Positions 59,930 through 64,000 of a stretch of DNA of 64,000 nt are shown here, piece by piece. The translations under genes and the position numbers were made by a program. Under the pieces are notes generated by a model, which did no database searches, was not told where the DNA came from, and saw only the letters and a list, made by a program, of their open reading frames with translations. Source of the DNA: Mycobacterium sp. SMC-8. Lineage in GTDB: Bacteria; Actinomycetota; Actinomycetes; Mycobacteriales; Mycobacteriaceae. Location: assembly GCF_025263565.1 (NCBI RefSeq), contig NZ_CP079865.1:5332001-5396000 (forward strand). The letters are read 5' to 3'. Within the stretch, counting starts at the first letter, position 1; each line of letters starts with the position of its first letter.

Positions 59930-61204
59930 ATGAGTAATCAGCAGTCGCCCGGCGGGCCTGGTTGGAAGCCGAGGCTGGCATGGCGGCTGTTCCAGCTACT
60001 GACGCTCGCAGCGCTCGCCGCGGCGGGATGGCGGCTGCTGGGCCACATTCCGTACCGCATCGACATCGATGTCTACCGCATGGGCGGACGCGCCTGGCTG
60101 GACGGACAATCGCTGTACGCCGACGGTGTGATGTTCCAGACCCGGGGCGGCCTGGAGCTCCCGTTCACCTACCCGCCACTGGCCGCGGTGGCGTTCGCGC
60201 CCTTCGCGATGCTCTCCCTGGAGGCGGCCAGCGTGGCGATCACGCTGACCACGCTGATCCTGCTGCTGGTGTCAACCGTGATCGTGCTGACCCGACTCGA
60301 TGTCTGGCCCGACACCCGCATCACCGGCGAGCCGGCGTGGCTGCGCAGGGGCTGGCTCGCGGCGGCGATCGTCGCGCCGGCGGTGCTGTACCTGGAGCCG
60401 CTGCGCTCCAACTTCGACTTCGGCCAGATCAACGTCGTGCTGATGACACTGGTGATCGCCGACTGCGTGCCACGGCGCACGCCGTGGCCCCGGGGCGTGC
60501 TGCTGGGCCTGGCGATCGCTGTGAAGCTGACACCGGCGGTGTTCCTGCTGTACTTCCTGCTGCGCCGCGACACCCGGGCGCTGCTCGTCACCGCGGCGTC
60601 GGCAGTGGTGGCCACTTTGGCCGGCTTCGCGTTCGCGTGGCGGGACTCCTGGGAGTACTGGACCGAGACGGTTCGCAACACCGACCGCATCGGCACCGCG
60701 ACCCTGAACACCAACCAGAACATCGCCGGCGCGCTGGCCAGGCTCGGCCTCGGAGAGGGCGAGCGCTTCTTCGTGTGGGTCGCGCTGTGCTTCGCCGTAC
60801 TCGCGCTCACCGTGTGGGCGGCCCGGCGGGCGCTGCGCGCCGACCAACCCGTCCCGGCGTTGATCTGCGTCGCGATGTTCGGCCTCGTCGTCTCCCCCGT
60901 GTCGTGGTCGCATCACTGGGTCTGGGCGCTCCCGACCGTACTGGTCACTGCCGTGCTCGGCGTCCGGCTGCGGAACCTGGCCCTGAGCGCGGTGGCGGCC
61001 GTCGGGCTGGCGCTGATGGTGTGGACCCCGATCACCCTGCTGCCCGAACATCGCGAGACCACCGCGTCGCTGTGGCGCCAGCTTGCGGGCGGGTCCTACC
61101 TGTGGTGGGCGCTGGCCGTGATCATCGCGTGCGGCACCGTGGCGGTGCGCGGCAATGCCGGCACTGCAGCCGCAGAACCGGCGGACGAAACCGTCAAAGC
61201 CTGA
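59930..61204 (+). CDS. Alpha(1->2) mannosyltransferase (Rv2181-like, GT87)
   Basis: Polytopic GT-C transferase that adds alpha(1->2) mannose branches to lipomannan/LAM in M. tuberculosis (Rv2181). 424 residues, about ten spans; the first extracellular loop has the acidic [20 protein letters not shown] with a D-x-D pair, typical of the family, and [18 protein letters not shown] and [10 protein letters not shown] follow. ATG 59930 is preferred; the frame is open upstream but begins in the Rv2180c gene region. Confidence 0.9.
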   Translation: MSNQQSPGGPGWKPRLAWRLFQLLTLAALAAAGWRLLGHIPYRIDIDVYRMGGRAWLDGQSLYADGVMFQTRGGLELPFTYPPLAAVAFAPFAMLSLEAASVAITLTTLILLLVSTVIVLTRLDVWPDTRITGEPAWLRRGWLAAAIVAPAVLYLEPLRSNFDFGQINVVLMTLVIADCVPRRTPWPRGVLLGLAIAVKLTPAVFLLYFLLRRDTRALLVTAASAVVATLAGFAFAWRDSWEYWTETVRNTDRIGTATLNTNQNIAGALARLGLGEGERFFVWVALCFAVLALTVWAARRALRADQPVPALICVAMFGLVVSPVSWSHHWVWALPTVLVTAVLGVRLRNLALSAVAAVGLALMVWTPITLLPEHRETTASLWRQLAGGSYLWWALAVIIACGTVAVRGNAGTAAAEPADETVKA

Positions 61205-61207
61205 GGC

Positions 61208-61933
61208 TCAACCGGCGGCTGCATCAGGGAGTCGGGTCGGCGGCTTCACGGCCGCATCACCTTTTCCCTGTTTGATGTCGGCCGCGTAGAGGTCGACGTA
61301 CTCCTGGCCCGACAGGCGCATCAACTCGTACATCACCTCGTCGATGACAGCCCGCTCGATGAACCGGTTGCCTGCCAGTCCCTCGAACCGGCTGAAGTCC
61401 ATCGGGGCGCCGAACTTGACCTGCACGCGCCCGAACCTCCACATCTTGCTCCCCGGCGGGTTCACCACGTCGGTGCCGATCATCGCCACCGGGATCACCG
61501 GGACCTGGGTCTGCAGCGCCAGCCGGGCCAGGCCCGTCTTGCCCTTGTAGAGCCGGCCGTCGGGGGAACGGGTGCCCTCGGGGTACATGCCCAGCAACTT
61601 TCCCTGGGCGAGGATGCGTTCGGCGGTGGTGAGCGCAGCCTGCGCACTGTCGGCATCGGTGCGGTCGATCGGCACCTGGCCGGCAACGGTGTAGAACCAG
61701 CGGGTGAACCAGCCCTTGAGACCTGCGCCGGTGAAGTACTCGGCCTTGGCCAGGAACGTGATCCGCCTGCTGACCACCAGCGGCAGGTAGAAGCTGTCGG
61801 CGACAGCAAGGTGGTTACTGGCCAGGATCACCGCGCCGGACTGCGGAACATGTTCGAGCCCTTCGACTTTCGGCCTGCCGAGCAGGGTCAGCAGAGGTCC
61901 CATGAAGACGAACTTGAACAGCCAATACCACAT
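61208..61933 (-). CDS. PlsC-type 1-acylglycerol-3-phosphate acyltransferase (Rv2182c-like)
   Basis: 241 residues of the PlsC family. The HX4D catalytic motif is in ASNHLAVADSFYLP, and the phosphate-binding EGTRS in MYPEGTRSPDG; PVIPVAMIGTD is the third block. The enzyme probably acylates lysophosphatidic acid or another envelope lipid at the membrane. ATG 61933 (MWYWLFKFVFM) includes an N-terminal membrane-binding segment. Its stop is 3 bp from the convergent mannosyltransferase stop. Confidence 0.92.
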   Translation of the reverse strand: MWYWLFKFVFMGPLLTLLGRPKVEGLEHVPQSGAVILASNHLAVADSFYLPLVVSRRITFLAKAEYFTGAGLKGWFTRWFYTVAGQVPIDRTDADSAQAALTTAERILAQGKLLGMYPEGTRSPDGRLYKGKTGLARLALQTQVPVIPVAMIGTDVVNPPGSKMWRFGRVQVKFGAPMDFSRFEGLAGNRFIERAVIDEVMYELMRLSGQEYVDLYAADIKQGKGDAAVKPPTRLPDAAAG

Positions 61934-62018
61934 GGACCCTCCGGATCACCGACCGCGGCGCGGTCAATATGTCTGCGACAACTTTACCTACGCGCTGTGT
62001 GTGCGACCACAGCTGCGC

Positions 62019-62420
62019 CTATTCTTCGACGCTCACCGGAATGTGCTGGTAGCGGCCGGGGGTCGACGACGGTCCCGAGGGGCCGTCGGGAGCCGGCGGG
62101 CCGGGTTCGTCGGGCGGCGGGCCGTCCGGCTCGGGCGGTGCGCCGCCGCCGGTGCGCTCGATGTCGTCGACCATCGCCTTGACCAGCGTCAGCAGTGCCA
62201 CGCTGTGCTCAGCCAGCACGCTGAGCAGCGGATGCTGCTCGCCGGAGATCAACGCCGCCAGCGCGCAGACCGGGCACCACACCTGTTGACACCGCCCGGG
62301 TCCCCCGTCTGCCCCCTGGGCACGGGCAGCAGCCAGGCGGACCGCGGGATCGAGCTTGTCCAGAATCGACTGAGCGAGTTGCCGTAATTCCGGCCCCAGA
62401 TCGGAGTGAGCCCCACTCAC
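62019..62420 (-). CDS. Conserved protein, CxxC-type (Rv2183c-like)
   Basis: 133 residues. A helical N-terminal part contains CQQVWCPVCALAALISGEQHPLL, a probable metal- or disulfide-forming cysteine cluster, followed by a helix and a Pro-rich tail of about 35 residues ending SVEE. No enzyme family recognised. The GTG start at 62420 overlaps the stop of the ATPase gene (GTGA), so it is translated with it and may be a partner. A GTG at 62429 is an alternative. Confidence 0.8.
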   Translation of the reverse strand: MSGAHSDLGPELRQLAQSILDKLDPAVRLAAARAQGADGGPGRCQQVWCPVCALAALISGEQHPLLSVLAEHSVALLTLVKAMVDDIERTGGGAPPEPDGPPPDEPGPPAPDGPSGPSSTPGRYQHIPVSVEE

Positions 62421-63658
62421 CGTGGCCACACCTCCGGATTCGGTCGGAATCGCACCGTCAGCTCGCTGCCGCGCAGCTGGGCGCCGATGACGATGCACCG
62501 TCGCAGTACCGACGCGAGGCGCACCCGGCGCCGCATCCCGCCGACGCCGATGATCAGGTCGTCATCGACCCTACCCAACGACAGCGCGGACGAGTCCACC
62601 TGTGGCAGCTCCAGCCGCAGCCGGTACACCGCGTCGAGACCATCGCCCGACTCCCGGTCGACGACCGGACGCAGCGGACCGGGGGGTGGTGCGCCGTCCC
62701 TGCTGCGGGCGGATTCGAGCAGTTCGCCGAGCGACTTGGCCCCGATCGGCTCGCCCGATACGTGCGGCACCATCACCAGCGCGACATCACCGATCTTGCG
62801 GTGCAGACCGTCGAGCACCGCCTGCTGCTGGGAGATCCGCTCCGAGTACCAGTCGAAGGCCGGGTGCGCGGGCAGATTGCGGTACTCGAACGAATCATCC
62901 TGCACCAGAACCTGATTGACGATCAGCTCGGCAACCTGGACCCCCATCAGCGACAACGAGCCGAGGGTGCGCACCGCCTCCGCCGCGACCACGCGCTCCG
63001 GCGTCATGACCAGATGAGCGCACACCCGCGCACCGTCGACGAGCAGGGTGCTCAGCCGTTCCGTTCCGGCACCGATCCGTTCGAGCAGGCCCACCATCGC
63101 CGCCGACCGGGCGTCGTCGGCGCTGGACAGCCGGCGATGCCTGGGCCAGGCCCGCTCCAGATACAGCGAGAAGGCGGCCGGCAACGTCAGCATCCGCATC
63201 GCGTCGGCGGTGGAGGCGCAGTCGACCACCACCAGGTCCCACCTGCCGGAGTTCGCCAGCTCCCCCACCTCGTGCAGGCCCAACACTTCCTGCACGCCCG
63301 GCAAGGCCGAAAGCTCTTCAGGCGCAATGTCTCCGACGTCGGAGTCGGGGAACCGGGCGGCCAGCGGGCCGGCGACTGCGCGCCAGCGTTCGGACAGCAC
63401 CGCGAGGGTGTCGAGTGCCAGCGCATCCAGGGATCCGCCTCCGCAATCGGCGGTGTCGAGTTCGGCGAGCACCCGGGTCGGGGCCCGCCGACCGGTCGGG
63501 ATGAGGTTGACGCCCAGCACGTCGCCGGTCGAGTGCGCCTGGTCAGTGGACACGACGAGAACCCGCATCCCGGCCCGTGCGGCGCGCACGGCCGTGGCGG
63601 TCGCCAACGTCGACTTCCCCACGCCGCCCTTGCCGACGAACAGACTGATCCGGGCCAC
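62417..63658 (-). CDS. ArsA/Get3-like ATPase (Rv2184c-like)
   Basis: 413 residues. P-loop VGKGGVGKSTLATATAV and the switch motif STDQAHSTGDVL of the SIMIBI ATPases, with a DCASTADAMRML Walker-B-like segment. Arsenite export is unlikely without arsB/arsR; mycobacterial homologues are thought to act in protein or envelope processes, unproven. GTG 63658 is the first standard start, but homologous coding sequence continues upstream to a CTG at 63703 that overlaps the neighbouring gene, so the true protein may be 15 residues longer. Confidence 0.88.
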   Translation of the reverse strand: MARISLFVGKGGVGKSTLATATAVRAARAGMRVLVVSTDQAHSTGDVLGVNLIPTGRRAPTRVLAELDTADCGGGSLDALALDTLAVLSERWRAVAGPLAARFPDSDVGDIAPEELSALPGVQEVLGLHEVGELANSGRWDLVVVDCASTADAMRMLTLPAAFSLYLERAWPRHRRLSSADDARSAAMVGLLERIGAGTERLSTLLVDGARVCAHLVMTPERVVAAEAVRTLGSLSLMGVQVAELIVNQVLVQDDSFEYRNLPAHPAFDWYSERISQQQAVLDGLHRKIGDVALVMVPHVSGEPIGAKSLGELLESARSRDGAPPPGPLRPVVDRESGDGLDAVYRLRLELPQVDSSALSLGRVDDDLIIGVGGMRRRVRLASVLRRCIVIGAQLRGSELTVRFRPNPEVWPR

Positions 63659-63695
63659 CCCGGCGGGGTCGTCCGCGCCGGCGGCGGCCCTGCGC

Positions 63696-64000
63696 TCAGT
63701 CAGCCTCGACTCGTTTCTTCAGATCCTTCAGTGCGGTGTCCGTCAGACGCCGTTCAGCCTTCCGCTTCAGCAGACCGATCATCGGGATCATCAGGTCGAC
63801 GGACAGCTCGTAGGTGACGTCGGTGCCAGATCCCTTCGGCGCCAAGCGGTATGCGCCGTCAAGCGACTTGAGCAGCGTGCTCGAGACCAGCGACCATGTC
63901 ACAGACTTGTGGTCGGCGGGCCATTCGTAGGCGAGCACCATGTTGTCCTTGAGCACCGCGGCGTCGAGAAGAAGCCGGGCCACCTTCGGGTAGCCCTCGT
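63696..64000 (-). CDS. SRPBCC/polyketide cyclase-like protein (Rv2185c-like), 5' end cut off
   Basis: C-terminal 101 codons of a START-fold protein: DNMVLAYEWPADHKSVTWSLV, YRLAPKGSGTDVTYELSVDLMIPMIGLL and the terminal coiled segment RLTDTALKDLKKRVEAD. Such proteins bind hydrophobic ligands. The N-terminus lies beyond the right edge. It probably shares a transcript with the ATPase gene downstream. Confidence 0.85.
   Translation of the reverse strand, partial: EGYPKVARLLLDAAVLKDNMVLAYEWPADHKSVTWSLVSSTLLKSLDGAYRLAPKGSGTDVTYELSVDLMIPMIGLLKRKAERRLTDTALKDLKKRVEAD

Overview
The window is high-GC actinobacterial DNA, almost certainly from a fast-growing Mycobacterium (Mycolicibacterium-type). The right-hand 35 kb follows M. 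tuberculosis gene order from Rv2143 to Rv2185c, and the first gene matches Rv2141c. Nearly all sequence is coding. Genes are joined by 4-8 bp start/stop overlaps, and GTG or TTG starts are common. Gene names and Rv synteny come from recognising the proteins; no database search was run.

Region 1 (1-29,000) is an accessory block between the Rv2141c-like peptidase plus a tRNA-Leu(GAG) and the conserved cell-wall region. In order it holds: an acyltransferase-3 membrane protein; a nitrate assimilation locus (a one-polypeptide diflavin nitrate reductase of NasN type, a NarK-type transporter, a divergent operon of a small unknown protein with NirB and NirD, and a candidate GlnR site between); a TetR regulator with a 12+12 bp inverted-repeat operator facing a PF10118 metal-dependent hydrolase and a membrane protein; a TctCBA tricarboxylate transporter with a stress protein and a divergent CitA/CitB-type two-component system; a 1722-residue secreted GH18 protein with Calx-beta and CBM2 modules; a cytochrome P450; a class I amidotransferase; an SRPBCC-epimerase fusion; and a phosphoribosyltransferase. 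tctA, and probably the 5' end of the sensor kinase gene, carry reading-frame breaks.

Region 2 (29,700-50,400) is the division and cell-wall (dcw) cluster, all on the minus strand. In transcription order: mraZ, rsmH, an FtsL-like gene, pbpB, murE, murF, mraY, murD, ftsW, murG, murC, ftsQ, ftsZ, a YfiH gene, a YggS gene, sepF, a YggT gene and wag31, followed by an Rv2144c-like gene. Together these make lipid I and II, flip and polymerise them at the septum, and drive polar growth. The mraZ promoter carries three 10-bp-spaced MraZ-type boxes. GTCACA direct repeats of the form I associate with MtrA sites lie inside the yggS 3' end (ahead of sepF) and inside murD (ahead of ftsW).

Region 3 (50,400-64,000) matches Rv2169c-Rv2185c: a DUF3040 protein, a GNAT acetyltransferase, LppM, a prenyl diphosphate synthase (IdsA2), two lipomannan/LAM mannosyltransferases (MptA and the Rv2181 type), the PknL kinase with its divergent DNA-binding neighbour, DAHP synthase AroG, RNase AS, a membrane protein, a PlsC-type acyltransferase, an ArsA-like ATPase and an SRPBCC protein cut by the window end. 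Between pknL and aroG sits a 27-bp tandem repeat in which every unit is a hairpin. The first copy supplies the pknL stop codon and the last supplies the aroG stop codon.
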